Below, piece after piece: positions 1-8,380 of a stretch of DNA of 64,000 nt; position 1 is the first letter of the stretch, and each line of letters opens with the position of its first letter. Source of the DNA: HGM12587 sp964602445 (GTDB lineage Bacteria > Bacillota > Clostridia > Lachnospirales > Lachnospiraceae); the NCBI GenBank assembly GCA_964602445.1, contig CAZRQV010000008.1, positions 1 through 64,000 of the forward strand. The letters run 5' to 3'. A program made the translations under genes and the position numbers. The notes beneath the pieces were generated by a model that was not told where the DNA came from, ran no database searches, and was given only the letters and a program-made list of their open reading frames with translations.

Positions 1-280
1 CCCAGTATTCTAATGTTCCTTTACCGGAACCCATACGTGTTTCAGCTGGTTTTGTTGTTACTGGTTTATCTGGGAAGATCTTGATCCAAACCTTACCACC
101 ACGTTTGATATGACGAGTCATAGCAATACGTGCAGCTTCGATCTGGTTTGATCTGATCCAACATGGTTCCATAGCTACGATACCGTATTCACCGTAAGTA
201 ATTGTATTACCTCTTAAGGCTTTACCTCTCATAGTTCCACGGAACTGTTTACGACGTTTTACTCTTTTAGGCATTAACAT
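1..280 (-). CDS. rplP: 50S ribosomal protein L16 (partial, C-terminus outside window)
   Basis: This is the N-terminal 93 residues of L16, a 50S protein near the tRNA-binding and peptidyl-transferase region. The start MLMPKRVKRRKQFRG and the later stretch GRGNTITYGEYGI-like are typical of L16. The ATG at 280 is preceded by AGGAG at about 293-298, so it is preferred over the in-frame ATG two codons downstream. It follows rpsC by 20 nt at the distal end of the S10 operon. The gene runs off the left edge of the window, which explains the missing C-terminus. Confidence 0.95.
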   Translation of the reverse strand, partial: MLMPKRVKRRKQFRGTMRGKALRGNTITYGEYGIVAMEPCWIRSNQIEAARIAMTRHIKRGGKVWIKIFPDKPVTTKPAETRMGSGKGTLEYW

Positions 281-300
281 AGTATTTTTCCGCTCCTTCC

Positions 301-945
301 TTATTCTCTGTTTCCTTTAGTAGGAAGTACTTCACCTTTGCAGATCCAAACTTTAACACCAACTTTTCCGTAGGTTGTGTCTGCTTCTGCAAATCCATAG
401 TCAATATCTGCTCTTAATGTCTGAAGTGGAATAGTACCTTCTGTGTAGAATTCTGTACGAGCCATATCAGCTCCGCCTAAACGACCGGATACAGATGTTT
501 TGATACCTTTTACTCCAGCTTTCATTGCTCTGCCCATTGTAGATTTCATTGCACGTCTGAAAGACACACGGTTTTCAAGCTGTAATGCAATGTTTTCTGC
601 TACTAACTGAGCATCACGGTCTGGTCTCTTAACTTCTTTGATGTCAACAACCAGTTTTTTATCTGTGAATTTAGCTAATTCTGCTTTTACTTTTTCGATT
701 TCAGCGCCGCCTTTACCAATTACAACACCTGGTTTAGCTGTGTAGATGATAACTTTTGCTCTGTCGTTTGTTCTTTCGATTTCAATCTTAGAAACGCCTG
801 CGCTGTATAACTTTTTCTTCAGGTATGTTCTAATGTTATAATCTTCTACTAAATAATCAGCGAAAGATTCTTCAGCATACCATTTAGAATCCCAGTCTTT
901 AATTACACCGACTCTAATGCCGTGTGGATTAACTTTCTGTCCCAT
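301..945 (-). CDS. rpsC: 30S ribosomal protein S3
   Basis: S3 is a 30S head protein at the mRNA entry channel. The 214-residue product starts MGQKVNPHGIRVGVIKDWDS, the canonical S3 N-terminus. It carries the KH-type GxxG loop (VVIGKGGAEIEKVK, about residues 75-88) and the C-terminal domain with GRLGGADMARTE. Length is normal. It lies 11 nt downstream of rplV, with an AGGAGGGC-type ribosome site in the gap, and is co-transcribed in the S10 operon. Nothing unusual is seen. Confidence 0.98.
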   Translation of the reverse strand: MGQKVNPHGIRVGVIKDWDSKWYAEESFADYLVEDYNIRTYLKKKLYSAGVSKIEIERTNDRAKVIIYTAKPGVVIGKGGAEIEKVKAELAKFTDKKLVVDIKEVKRPDRDAQLVAENIALQLENRVSFRRAMKSTMGRAMKAGVKGIKTSVSGRLGGADMARTEFYTEGTIPLQTLRADIDYGFAEADTTYGKVGVKVWICKGEVLPTKGNRE

Positions 946-956
946 GATTGCCCTCC

Positions 957-1343
957 TTATCTTTCATTAAGCACTACAGTGATGTGGCTTGATCTCTTTT
1001 CGATTCTGTAAGCTCTACCCTGTGCTCTTGGTCTGATTCTCTTCATTGTTGGAGCCTGATTTGCATAGCATTCTTCAACATAAAGATTTTCAACATTCAT
1101 ACCGTTATTGTTTTCAGCGTTTGCGATTGCTGATTCTAATAATTTCTTAATTAATGTAGAAGCATATCTTGGGTTGTATGTTACAATACCAAGTGCTGTC
1201 TGCACGTCTTTACCTCTAATGGCATCTAATACGAAGCATGCTTTCTGAACAGATACTCTTGCGTAAGATAACTTAGCAGATGGTCTTGTATCTTTCTGAG
1301 CATTTCTTTCACGTTTGATCTGGGAACGATGTCCTTTTGCCAT
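957..1343 (-). CDS. rplV: 50S ribosomal protein L22
   Basis: L22 lines the peptide exit tunnel through its long beta hairpin. The 128-residue product has the family C-terminus with AQGRAYRIEKRSSHITVVL, preceded by MKRIRPR, which forms the tunnel hairpin. The N-terminus (MAKGHRSQIKRERNAQKDTR) is slightly longer than the shortest L22 proteins, as is common in Clostridia. It lies between rpsS and rpsC in the S10 operon and has a strong GGAGG site at about 1350. Confidence 0.97.
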   Translation of the reverse strand: MAKGHRSQIKRERNAQKDTRPSAKLSYARVSVQKACFVLDAIRGKDVQTALGIVTYNPRYASTLIKKLLESAIANAENNNGMNVENLYVEECYANQAPTMKRIRPRAQGRAYRIEKRSSHITVVLNER

Positions 1344-1377
1344 AAGTGTTTACCTCCTTTTTCAAATGTGACGAATA

Positions 1378-1656
1378 TTATCTTCTTGATTTCTTTTCGT
1401 CTTTACCGTGTCCTCTATATGTTCTTGTAGGAACGAATTCACCAAGTTTGTGTCCTACCATATCTTCTGTAACATATACTGGCACATGTTTTCTTCCATC
1501 ATGAACTGCGATTGTATGTCCAACCATCTGTGGGAAAATTGTAGAACGACGAGACCATGTTTTGATCACTGTCTTTTCGTTCGCTGCGTTTAATGCATCA
1601 ACTTTCTTTAACAGGCTTGCGTCTGCAAATGGTCCTTTTTTAAGTGAACGAGCCAT
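1378..1656 (-). CDS. rpsS: 30S ribosomal protein S19
   Basis: S19 is a 30S head protein that contacts S13 and the A-site tRNA region. The 92-residue product MARSLKKGPFADASLLKKV with the conserved block VYVTEDMVGHKLGEFVPTR and RGHGKDEKKSRR is full length. It lies between rplB (17 nt upstream) and rplV in the S10 operon. The start is supported by the AGGAGG site just upstream. Confidence 0.98.
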   Translation of the reverse strand: MARSLKKGPFADASLLKKVDALNAANEKTVIKTWSRRSTIFPQMVGHTIAVHDGRKHVPVYVTEDMVGHKLGEFVPTRTYRGHGKDEKKSRR

Positions 1657-1673
1657 TGTGTATCCTCCTTAAA

Positions 1674-2516
1674 CTATTTGATTGTTTTTCCGTCGCGTCT
1701 TCTTACGATCAGCTTGTTAGACTTTTTGTTTTTCTTTCTTGTCTTTAAGCCAAGAGCAGGTTTGCCCCAAGGTGTACATGGACCTGGACGACCGATACCT
1801 GTCTTACCTTCACCACCACCGTGTGGATGATCGTTAGGGTTCATTACGGAACCACGAACAGTAGGTCTGATACCCATATGACGTTTACGTCCTGCTTTAC
1901 CGATGTTGATCAGGTTATGTTCTGCATTTCCAACAACACCGATAGTTGCTCTACAGTTTAATGGAACCATTCTCATTTCTCCGGATGGTAAACGAAGTGT
2001 AGCATATTTGCCTTCTTTCGCCATTAACTGTGCGCTGTTACCTGCGGAACGAACTAACTGTCCGCCTTTACCAGCGTATAATTCAATATTGTGTACCTGT
2101 GTACCAACTGGGATTTCAGAAAGTGGTAAGCAGTTACCAGCTTTAACTTCTGCTTCTGGGCCGTTCATGATTGTCCAGCCTACTTTAGCTCCCTGTGGTG
2201 CAATGATATATGTCTTTTCACCGTCTGCATAAGCGACTAATGCGATGTTTGCTGTTCTGTTTGGATCGTATTCGATGCTTACGATTCTTCCCGGAATTCC
2301 ATCTTTACGTCTCTTAAAGTCGATGATTCTGTATTTTCTTCTAGATCCGCCTCCGCGGTGTCTTACTGTAATCTTACCCTGATTGTTACGACCGGAGTTT
2401 TTCTTTAAAGAAACAACTAAGGATTTTTCCGGAGTTGCTTTTGTGATTTCTGAGAAATCAGATCCAGTCATATGTCTTCTGGAAGGTGTATATGGGCGGT
2501 ATGTTTTAATTCCCAT
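1674..2516 (-). CDS. rplB: 50S ribosomal protein L2
   Basis: L2 is needed for subunit association and peptidyl-transferase centre structure. The 280-residue product has the family signature VMNPNDHPHGGGEGKTG near residues 225-240, which contains the conserved functionally important histidine, followed by the basic tail TRKKNKKSNKLIVRRR. Length is normal. An 84-nt gap separates it from rplW upstream; that gap is A+T rich and shows no second gene. Confidence 0.98.
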   Translation of the reverse strand: MGIKTYRPYTPSRRHMTGSDFSEITKATPEKSLVVSLKKNSGRNNQGKITVRHRGGGSRRKYRIIDFKRRKDGIPGRIVSIEYDPNRTANIALVAYADGEKTYIIAPQGAKVGWTIMNGPEAEVKAGNCLPLSEIPVGTQVHNIELYAGKGGQLVRSAGNSAQLMAKEGKYATLRLPSGEMRMVPLNCRATIGVVGNAEHNLINIGKAGRKRHMGIRPTVRGSVMNPNDHPHGGGEGKTGIGRPGPCTPWGKPALGLKTRKKNKKSNKLIVRRRDGKTIK

Positions 2517-2600
2517 TACTGTCTCTCCTTTCGATTCTCTTATTTATTGTCGCACTTTTATGTGCATATTGTTAGTAACTTGTTCTTCTGTAAATAAATC

Positions 2601-2900
2601 TTACAGTCCAGCGAAGATTTCGATTTCAGCGCTTTCTGCTGTTAACTGAACGATCGCTTTTTTAGTTTTTGCTGTTTTACCAACTGTCATTCCACGACGT
2701 TTTTTCTTTCCGTCAAGGTTCATTGTGTTGACACTTGCTACTTTTGTTCCTTCGAACATTTTTTCAACAGCGTCTTTAACCTGAGCTTTTGTTGCTTCTG
2801 GGCGAACTAAGAATGTGTATTTCTTTTCTCCCATAGCTGCCATACTTTTTTCTGTTACTACAGGTTTGAGGATTACATCATAGTATTTTAAATCTGCCAT
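2601..2900 (-). CDS. rplW: 50S ribosomal protein L23
   Basis: L23 sits at the exit tunnel and docks SRP and trigger factor. The 99-residue product has the standard order VILKPVVTEKSMAAM, then VRPEATKAQVKDAVEKMFE, then KKKRRGMTVGKTAKTKKAIVQL. Its ATG shares one base with the rplD stop codon (TAATG at 2898-2902), so the two are translationally coupled. Confidence 0.97.
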   Translation of the reverse strand: MADLKYYDVILKPVVTEKSMAAMGEKKYTFLVRPEATKAQVKDAVEKMFEGTKVASVNTMNLDGKKKRRGMTVGKTAKTKKAIVQLTAESAEIEIFAGL

Positions 2901-3520
2901 TATGCGTATACCTCCTGAATTGTTTCTACTGCAGCTTTTGTAACGATCATTGTATTGTATTTTAAGATATCATATACATTGATTGTGTTTGTCTGAGCTG
3001 TGATCACGTTTGGAATGTTCTTTGCAGACATTACAACGTTTTTGTCATTATCGTTAATAACTACCATAGCTTTGTTAACATTTAAGTTGTTAAGAACTGC
3101 CTGGAAGTTCTTTGTTTTGATTTCATCAAATTTAAGTTCGTCAAGAACGATGAATTTGTTTTCCTGTACTTTAGCTGTTAAAACAGATTTCAGTGCAAGT
3201 CTTCTTTCTTTCTTGTTTAATTTGATTGTGTAGTCTCTTGGTGTTGGAGCGAATACTACGCCGCCGCCAGTCCACTGTGGAGCTCTTGTTGAACCCTGTC
3301 TAGCATGTCCTGTTCCTTTCTGTCTCCATGGTTTTCTTCCACCACCGGATACTTCAGAACGAGTTTTTGCTTTCTGTGTTCCCTGTCTTTTATTTGCAAG
3401 CTGGCTAACAACTGCCATGTGTACGAGGTGTTCGTTTACTTCTACACCGAATACTGCATCGCTAAGTTCGATAGTTCCAACTTCTTTGCCTTCCATATTG
3501 TAAACAGATACATTTGCCAT
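2900..3520 (-). CDS. rplD: 50S ribosomal protein L4
   Basis: L4 forms part of the exit tunnel and in some bacteria autoregulates the S10 operon. The 206-residue product carries the tunnel-loop motif GGGRKPWRQKGTGHARQGS at about residues 61-79 and a normal C-terminal domain. It lies 26 nt downstream of rplC. Whether it regulates this operon cannot be read from the sequence, although the operon leader is structured. Confidence 0.97.
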   Translation of the reverse strand: MANVSVYNMEGKEVGTIELSDAVFGVEVNEHLVHMAVVSQLANKRQGTQKAKTRSEVSGGGRKPWRQKGTGHARQGSTRAPQWTGGGVVFAPTPRDYTIKLNKKERRLALKSVLTAKVQENKFIVLDELKFDEIKTKNFQAVLNNLNVNKAMVVINDNDKNVVMSAKNIPNVITAQTNTINVYDILKYNTMIVTKAAVETIQEVYA

Positions 3521-3546
3521 CTGTGCGTCCTCCTTTCTTTAAAAGC

Positions 3547-4182
3547 TTACTTACCAGCTTTTACCGTTTCTTTAATTGTAACTAAAGATTTCTTTGGTCC
3601 TGGTACAGCACCTTTTACTAAAAGTAAGTTGTTTTCAACGTCTACTTTTACGATTTCAAGGTTCTGGATTGTGATTCTCTTTGCACCCATGTGACCTGGC
3701 ATTCCTTTTCCTTTGAATACCTTACTTGGGTCAGAACAAGCACCGTTAGAACCCTGATGACGATGGAATTTAGAACCGTGAGCCATAGGTCCTCTGTGCT
3801 GACCGTGACGTTTGATCGCACCCTGGAATCCTTTACCTTTTGAAATTGCTGTAGCGTCTACTTTATCTCCAGCTTCAAAGATATCTGCTTTGATTTCCTG
3901 AGCTAATGTGTAATCAGCTGCGTTTTCAAATTTGAATTCTTTGATATATCTCTTATAAGAAACACCTGCTTTATCAAAGTGTCCTTTTAATGGTTTGTTG
4001 ACTAATTTTTCTCTCTTGTCAGCGAAACCAACCTGTACTGCTGCATATCCATCGTTTTCTACAGTTTTGATCTGAGTTACAACACATGGACCAGCCTGTA
4101 ATACAGTAACTGGAGTTAATACTCCGTCTTCATTGAAGATTTGAGTCATTCCGACTTTTGTTGCTAAGATCGCTTTCTTCAT
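3547..4182 (-). CDS. rplC: 50S ribosomal protein L3
   Basis: L3 is an early assembly protein of the 50S subunit. The 211-residue product begins MKKAILATKVGMTQIFNEDG and holds the central loop KGKGFQGAIKRHGQHRGPMAHG that reaches toward the peptidyl-transferase centre. It is separated from rpsJ by 123 nt containing several small hairpins (see the spacer entry). The GGAGG site directly before the ATG supports the start. Confidence 0.97.
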   Translation of the reverse strand: MKKAILATKVGMTQIFNEDGVLTPVTVLQAGPCVVTQIKTVENDGYAAVQVGFADKREKLVNKPLKGHFDKAGVSYKRYIKEFKFENAADYTLAQEIKADIFEAGDKVDATAISKGKGFQGAIKRHGQHRGPMAHGSKFHRHQGSNGACSDPSKVFKGKGMPGHMGAKRITIQNLEIVKVDVENNLLLVKGAVPGPKKSLVTIKETVKAGK

Positions 4183-4305
4183 CTTATACCTCCTGTTTTC
4201 TCTACAGCGGAATACCCTTCTGGGAATTCATTCTAGCCGCAGGATAAAAAATTTAGTGTTTTTCACCGAGTGGGTTCGGTGTCAACAATCAGCGATTTGC
4301 TGTTG
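4183..4305 (-). promoter_or_regulatory. structured rpsJ-rplC spacer
   Basis: The 123-nt gap is unusually long for this operon. Read on the minus strand it can form AACAACAGC/GCTG-ATTGTT, then CACCGA-ACCCAC-TCGGTG, then a GCGG...CCGC hairpin with a GGGTATTCCGC arm. This suggests an RNA element acting on rplC expression or a processing site. The regulator is unknown. Confidence 0.4.
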
Positions 4306-4623
4306 TTATTTTGTTTTCATTTTGATATCGATATCAACACCAGCTGGCATTTCTAATCTTGATAATGCATCAACTGTTTTCTGTGTTGGAGCAATGATAT
4401 CAATGAGTCTCTTATGAGTTCTCTGTTCAAACTGTTCTCTGGAGTCTTTATATTTGTGAACCGCTCTAAGGATTGTAACTACTTCCTTCTTAGTTGGAAG
4501 TGGTACTGGTCCACTCACCTGTGCTCCGTTTTTCTTTACAGTTTCGATAATTTTTTTAGCTGATGCATCAACTAACTGATGTTCATAAGCCTTTAATGTG
4601 ATTCTCATTACTTGACTTGCCAT
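4306..4623 (-). CDS. rpsJ: 30S ribosomal protein S10 (NusE)
   Basis: S10 is a 30S head protein and also the NusE transcription antitermination factor. The 105-residue product has the family core RITLKAYEHQLVDASAKKIIETVKK and GPVPLPTKKEVVTILRAVHKYKDSREQFEQRTHKRLIDI. It is the first gene of the operon. The start has an AGGAGG-type site at about 4634-4640. Its mRNA begins about 255 nt upstream. Confidence 0.98.
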   Translation of the reverse strand: MASQVMRITLKAYEHQLVDASAKKIIETVKKNGAQVSGPVPLPTKKEVVTILRAVHKYKDSREQFEQRTHKRLIDIIAPTQKTVDALSRLEMPAGVDIDIKMKTK

Positions 4624-4879
4624 AAAAAAAGTCGCCTCCTTTTCGTACTTCTATCTAACAGTACGACAAGTGGTGACTGTACACATGTCCGTGTGTTTCT
4701 TCGCATACTTTCACAGTATGAACACACTTATTCCCATTCATCTAATTCATGGATCTTTAATTGGTACAGTGACTTGTCGCCAGTTTTTATAAATTGACAT
4801 TCGCTCCACGGAAAACCTGCCCGATTGATTGCTCTCCCGAACAGCAACCTCACGCTTCTACGCTATCAATGTCACAACA
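4624..4879 (-). promoter_or_regulatory. structured 5' leader of the S10 operon
   Basis: Between the predicted start site and rpsJ lie about 255 nt of untranslated leader. Two segments, 4764-4778 and 4665-4682, are near-perfect reverse complements (GACAAGTcACTGTAC with GTACAGT...ACTTGTC) and close a domain of about 80 nt. Inside is a nested hairpin at about 4690-4728 (GTGTGTT, CATAC-TGTGAAA-GTATG, AAACACAC). Long structured leaders of r-protein operons are often bound by a ribosomal protein. The ligand here is unknown. Confidence 0.6.
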
Positions 4880-4885
4880 GTGGTT

Positions 4886-4914
4886 ATTATAGTTGATATT
4901 CCTTGATTTTGCAA
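4886..4914 (-). promoter_or_regulatory. S10 operon promoter
   Basis: On the minus strand a -35 TTGCAA (4909-4914) is followed by a 17-nt spacer and a perfect -10 TATAAT (4886-4891). This is the only strong sigma-A-like match upstream of rpsJ. It places the start site near 4879. Confidence 0.8.
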
Positions 4915-5089
4915 GCTTTTTTGCAAATTTTTATCAACTAAATTTTTCACTAATTTTACGAATATTCTGATGTTTTTTTGTGCATTTTCACCTATGCTGA
5001 ATTTTGCACCACACCCCCCATTTTCCGTTTCTCTTCTGATCCGTTTCTCGGCTCTTTTCACATCATCGGTTATCGTTACCATTTTTCTA

Positions 5090-5345
5090 AAATATATACA
5101 TTTGCAACTAAATTTTTACGAGCACCATCCTATGCCCCTATTTGTGCTTCGCAGTGCGTCGTCGGCGTCAAGTGGATGAGTCCGAAGATCCAGCATATAG
5201 CAGCTCATTAATGAGGCAGCCTTTGCTGGCGAATTTAGGAGCTGGTTGTGATTAGCTGAGGAGGAAGGAACCTGCCGGGCGTGACAGTCTCCATCCTACG
5301 GCGTAAGGTCAAAAATACATTTGCAGAAATGTATACTTTTTGTAA
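5090..5345 (+). repeat. dispersed element, copy A (MITE-like, with RNA-like core)
   Basis: This is one of four related intergenic elements in the window. It has the core 5' block at 5172-5191 and 3' block at 5254-5280, both identical to copies B and C. Between them is a 62-nt insert that folds as CAGCTC...GAGCTG with GCAGC-CTTT-GCTG inside. Imperfect terminal inverted repeats are visible: TATACATTTGCAACTAAATT at about 5095-5114, and its inverted counterpart at about 5314-5335. It sits between the S10 promoter and the 3' end of the methyltransferase gene. No coding capacity is evident. Confidence 0.7.
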
Positions 5346-5380
5346 TTAAATTTTGCCGTGAAATTTTCCTATGAACAAAA

Positions 5381-5419
5381 GAAAGACCCACAGAAACGAA
5401 TCTTCTCTGCGGATCTTTC
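5381..5419 (-). terminator. terminator of the methyltransferase gene
   Basis: A 14-bp hairpin with two mismatches (arms 5381-5394 and 5406-5419) lies 17 nt past the stop codon. On the minus strand it is followed by TTTTG. Confidence 0.6.
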
Positions 5420-5435
5420 ATTATATGTGTTTGTT

Positions 5436-6296
5436 TTATTTGGCTTCCCATCTGCCGCTGGCACCGCAAGGAAGCACCAGCCCGTTGCTGGATACCGGAA
5501 GACCCACTTCCTGAGAATCGATGGTTCCGTTCCATTTTTTTAATTCCGTCCCAAGCATATAGGAAAGTACTGCCGGCTGTAATCCTGTCGTATAAGAATT
5601 GATCAGGAAGAACAGCGGTTCATCACTTAATACCTGCGTACATAATTTAACGAAAGAGTGAATGGAATCTTCAATCTTCCAGATTTCCCCTTTTGGTCCT
5701 CTTCCATAAGAAGGCGGATCCATAATGATGGCATCATAATGATTGCCGCGGCGGATCTCTCTTTCTACAAATTTCACACAGTCATCTACGATCCAGCGGA
5801 TTGGAGCTTCAGCCAGTCCCGAAGAACGTGCATTTTCTTTTGCCCATGTAACCATGCCTTTTGATGCATCGACATGAGTAACGCTTGCTCCTGCGGCAGC
5901 TGCTGCCAAAGTCGCACCTCCGGTGTAAGCAAAAAGGTTTAATACTTTGATCGGTCTTCCGGCATTTTTGATCTTTTCAGAAAACCAGTCCCAGTTTGCT
6001 GCCTGTTCCGGGAAAAGTCCGGTGTGTTTGAAACTAAAAGGTTTTAAATTAAATGTAAGACTTTTATAATTAATGGTCCACTGTTCCGGGAGATTAAAAA
6101 ATTCCCATTCTCCGCCGCCTTTTTTACTGCGGTGATAATGACCGTTCATTTTTTTCCAGCCTCTCTCTGTTTTCGGAGTATCCCAGATAACCTGTGGGTC
6201 CGGACGCACCAAAAGGTAGTCTCCCCAGCGTTCCAGTTTTTCTCCTTTGGAAGTATCAATAACTTCATAATCTTTCCAACCGTCTGCGATAAACAT
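5436..6296 (-). CDS. class I SAM-dependent methyltransferase, rRNA m5C/RlmI-like
   Basis: The 286-residue product is a predicted RNA (probably 23S rRNA) methyltransferase. The SAM-binding motif I is NLFAYTGGATLAAAAAGA at about residues 125-142, followed by the acidic ribose-binding VTHVDAS. The catalytic-type motif IV is MDPPSYGRG at about 190-200. A domain rich in aromatic residues precedes the Rossmann fold in place of a PUA domain. It is a single gene with its own terminator. The exact target base cannot be told from the sequence. Confidence 0.8.
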   Translation of the reverse strand: MFIADGWKDYEVIDTSKGEKLERWGDYLLVRPDPQVIWDTPKTERGWKKMNGHYHRSKKGGGEWEFFNLPEQWTINYKSLTFNLKPFSFKHTGLFPEQAANWDWFSEKIKNAGRPIKVLNLFAYTGGATLAAAAAGASVTHVDASKGMVTWAKENARSSGLAEAPIRWIVDDCVKFVEREIRRGNHYDAIIMDPPSYGRGPKGEIWKIEDSIHSFVKLCTQVLSDEPLFFLINSYTTGLQPAVLSYMLGTELKKWNGTIDSQEVGLPVSSNGLVLPCGASGRWEAK

Positions 6297-6687
6297 AAAT
6301 TTCTCTTCCTATTATTATATAATGAATCTATTTTGCATTGTTATTTGCTGCAAGGACATCTTAACAAGATTCGATAGGAAATGCAAGCAGTTACTGCATT
6401 CCCGGTAAGCCAAATAGAATGGCTGCAATCAACTTATTTATAATTTTTTGAACTTTTTCAAACTTTTTAACCTCTGATTTCATCTATAATTATGAAAGCA
6501 AATAAATTCGGATCTTGAAACTGTTTATGATCACTGTCTTTTCACTATGCAAATGATTTTTTTCTTCTATAATTATATGCAAAGACAGACTGCAGATTTT
6601 GATTTCAGATTCGACTGTCTCCATCCAATCCCGGATACACCATTTTACAGGATTGCATGGCGCAGCTTTAAGACAGATGATATTTTA
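6297..6687. other. divergent intergenic region between the methyltransferase and the sigma factor
   Basis: The region holds the start signals for two divergent genes. A TATAAT at 6485-6490 on the plus strand lacks a convincing -35. A TGAAAC at about 6518 resembles the -35 of ECF promoters, but no CGTC is seen at the expected distance. The reading frame of the sigma factor is open back to 6547, but that extension has no family similarity. Confidence 0.35.
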
Positions 6688-7197
6688 ATGAAACTTAGAA
6701 AGGATTATGAAAAAACGATGCAGGAAGAACTTGTTCAATTTCTTCTTGATAACCAGCAGAAATTTTATCGTTATGCATTTACATATGTGCACCACAAAGA
6801 AACTGCCATGGATATGGTTCACAGCAGTTTTTTGAAAGCACTGGAGCAACTACATACTCTGCGAAATCCGGCAGCTATGAAAACATGGTTTTACCGTATT
6901 TTAACTAACGAATGCCTTCAAACACTCAAAAAGAGCAAACGGGAAAATCTGATCGAACCTACCGATATTCAAGATGAGATTTATCTCGAAAAAGCATTCG
7001 AACCGGATCTGGAGCTTTACGAAGCCGTCCGGCAGCTGGCTCCTGAAACGCAGACTATCATTTTTCTGCATTATTACGAAGAATATACACTCAAAGAAAT
7101 TGCACAGATTACTGACTGTAATCTGAACACCGTCAAATCCAGACTCTATGCCGGTCTCAAAAAATTAAAGGAAATTGTAAAGGAGGATGTACAATGA
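6688..7197 (+). CDS. ECF-type RNA polymerase sigma factor (SigV-like)
   Basis: This small sigma factor has region 2 (FYRYAFTYVHHKETAMDMVHSSFLKALEQLHTL) and region 4 with the HTH (YEEYTLKEIAQITDCNLNTVKSRLYAGLKKLKE). The open frame extends to 6547, but the extra 47 residues are not ECF-like. The true start is probably the ATG at 6688, 6706 or 6718, and 6688 is used here. Its stop overlaps the next ATG (ATGA), coupling it to an RsiV-like anti-sigma factor. In Bacillus, SigV responds to lysozyme; the same role here is inference. Confidence 0.85.
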   Translation: MKLRKDYEKTMQEELVQFLLDNQQKFYRYAFTYVHHKETAMDMVHSSFLKALEQLHTLRNPAAMKTWFYRILTNECLQTLKKSKRENLIEPTDIQDEIYLEKAFEPDLELYEAVRQLAPETQTIIFLHYYEEYTLKEIAQITDCNLNTVKSRLYAGLKKLKEIVKEDVQ

Positions 7198-8111
7198 GAA
7201 ATTTAAAAGATGCAAAAAACATTTATGATCACATCGTAGTTCCGGAGGAATTAGACGAACGACTTCGCAGCGCACTTGAAACTGCGCCAAAGACCAATGT
7301 TCATAAAAAAAGTCGTTTGGTTTATTTTTCTAAATGGGCTGCTGCTTCTGCCGCTGCATTATTCTTATGCTTTACGGTAGGAGTCAACACCAGCGAAAGC
7401 TTTGCTATGGGGGTTTCTGAAATGCCAATTCTCGGCACCATCGCAAAAGTTTTAACGATCCATTCTTACGAAACTGTCGAAGACACCACAACAACCAAAG
7501 TAACCATTCCTGAAGTTCAGGTAGAAACCGCTGACAAAGAAGTAGAAAAAGCAATCACTGATGTTAATGCTGAAATTCAGAAAATCGTTGCTGAATTCAC
7601 TGCCGAGAAACAGGCGGAAGCTGCTGAATACAAAGAAGCATTTTTCGCAACCGGCGGCACAGAAGAAGAGTGGGGCGACAGAGACATTGATATCAATGTG
7701 GATTATGAAGTAAAATGTCAGAATGATTCCATTCTTTCTCTTCTTTTAGACGGCTGGATGTCTTCTGTAAACTTCCAGGAAGAACGCCACTTCTACAATA
7801 TTGATCTGGTAACCGGAAAAGAATTAACTCTGACAGATCTTCTTGGAGAAGATGCTTACAGCTATGCATCTGAAAATGTCAAAAGTCAGATGGAAGAGCG
7901 AGTTGCAGAAAACCCTGAAGAACTTATTTACTGGGGAATCAATGACAACAGCGAAGAATTTGAAGATGTCGAAGGATTTGCATTTCCGGGTGTTACCGAA
8001 ACGACTCCTTTCTATATTAATGAAGATGGAAATGTAGTCATTTCTTACAACAAATACGATGCAGCACCGGGTTATATGGGAATTCAGGAATTTGTGATTC
8101 CTGCAAGATAA
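7194..8111 (+). CDS. RsiV-like anti-sigma factor
   Basis: This 305-residue membrane protein likely holds the adjacent sigma factor inactive. A cytoplasmic N-terminus of about 45 residues precedes one membrane segment (about 47-63, AAASAAALFLCFTVGV). After that come a DUF4179-like stretch (SESFAMGVSEMPILGTIAKVL) and a DUF3298-type extracellular domain, with YNIDLVTGKELTLTDLLG near residues 200-220. The same layout occurs in Bacillus RsiV, which binds lysozyme directly and is then cleaved. It overlaps the sigma gene by 4 nt. No O-acetyltransferase gene follows. Confidence 0.8.
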   Translation: MRNLKDAKNIYDHIVVPEELDERLRSALETAPKTNVHKKSRLVYFSKWAAASAAALFLCFTVGVNTSESFAMGVSEMPILGTIAKVLTIHSYETVEDTTTTKVTIPEVQVETADKEVEKAITDVNAEIQKIVAEFTAEKQAEAAEYKEAFFATGGTEEEWGDRDIDINVDYEVKCQNDSILSLLLDGWMSSVNFQEERHFYNIDLVTGKELTLTDLLGEDAYSYASENVKSQMEERVAENPEELIYWGINDNSEEFEDVEGFAFPGVTETTPFYINEDGNVVISYNKYDAAPGYMGIQEFVIPAR

Positions 8112-8236
8112 TCCTGCATTTTATCTTCACACTTACCGAACAGAGAATACCGGCGAATTATTTCACGATTGAAACCAATCTTGCCCATCGGGCTTTCCGC
8201 ATCATAGAAAATTTTATTAAAATCTTCTATGATCAC

Positions 8237-8283
8237 AAAAACAGCTGCCAAACACGTTTTGCGTGTTCTGGCAGCTGTTTTTT
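8237..8283. terminator. bidirectional terminator
   Basis: A perfect 10-bp stem ACAGCTGCCA/TGGCAGCTGT, extended by AACACG/CGTGTT, is flanked by T-runs on both strands. It separates the sigma/anti-sigma pair from the convergent PNPOx-like gene. Confidence 0.85.
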
Positions 8284-8380
8284 ACTTGAAAATTAGTTTT
8301 TGTATACGTGCTGTCACTGTTTCCTCGTTTTAGCAAACAAGTGTGATCTTATATTTGCGTACCGCAATCCAATTTTATGA

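Noticed and set aside
5171..5191. GGATGAGTCC looked like a hammerhead ribozyme core
   Set aside because: The required CUGAUGA...GAAAC arrangement and the paired GGAC are absent in all three copies.
4970..5211. Open frames upstream of the S10 promoter
   Set aside because: They are low-complexity, lack ribosome sites and run through a repeat element.
8090..8236. A minus-strand frame opposite the end of the anti-sigma gene that reads like protein for about 50 codons
   Set aside because: It has only a GTG start without a ribosome site, lies next to a terminator and overlaps a real gene. Treated as chance.
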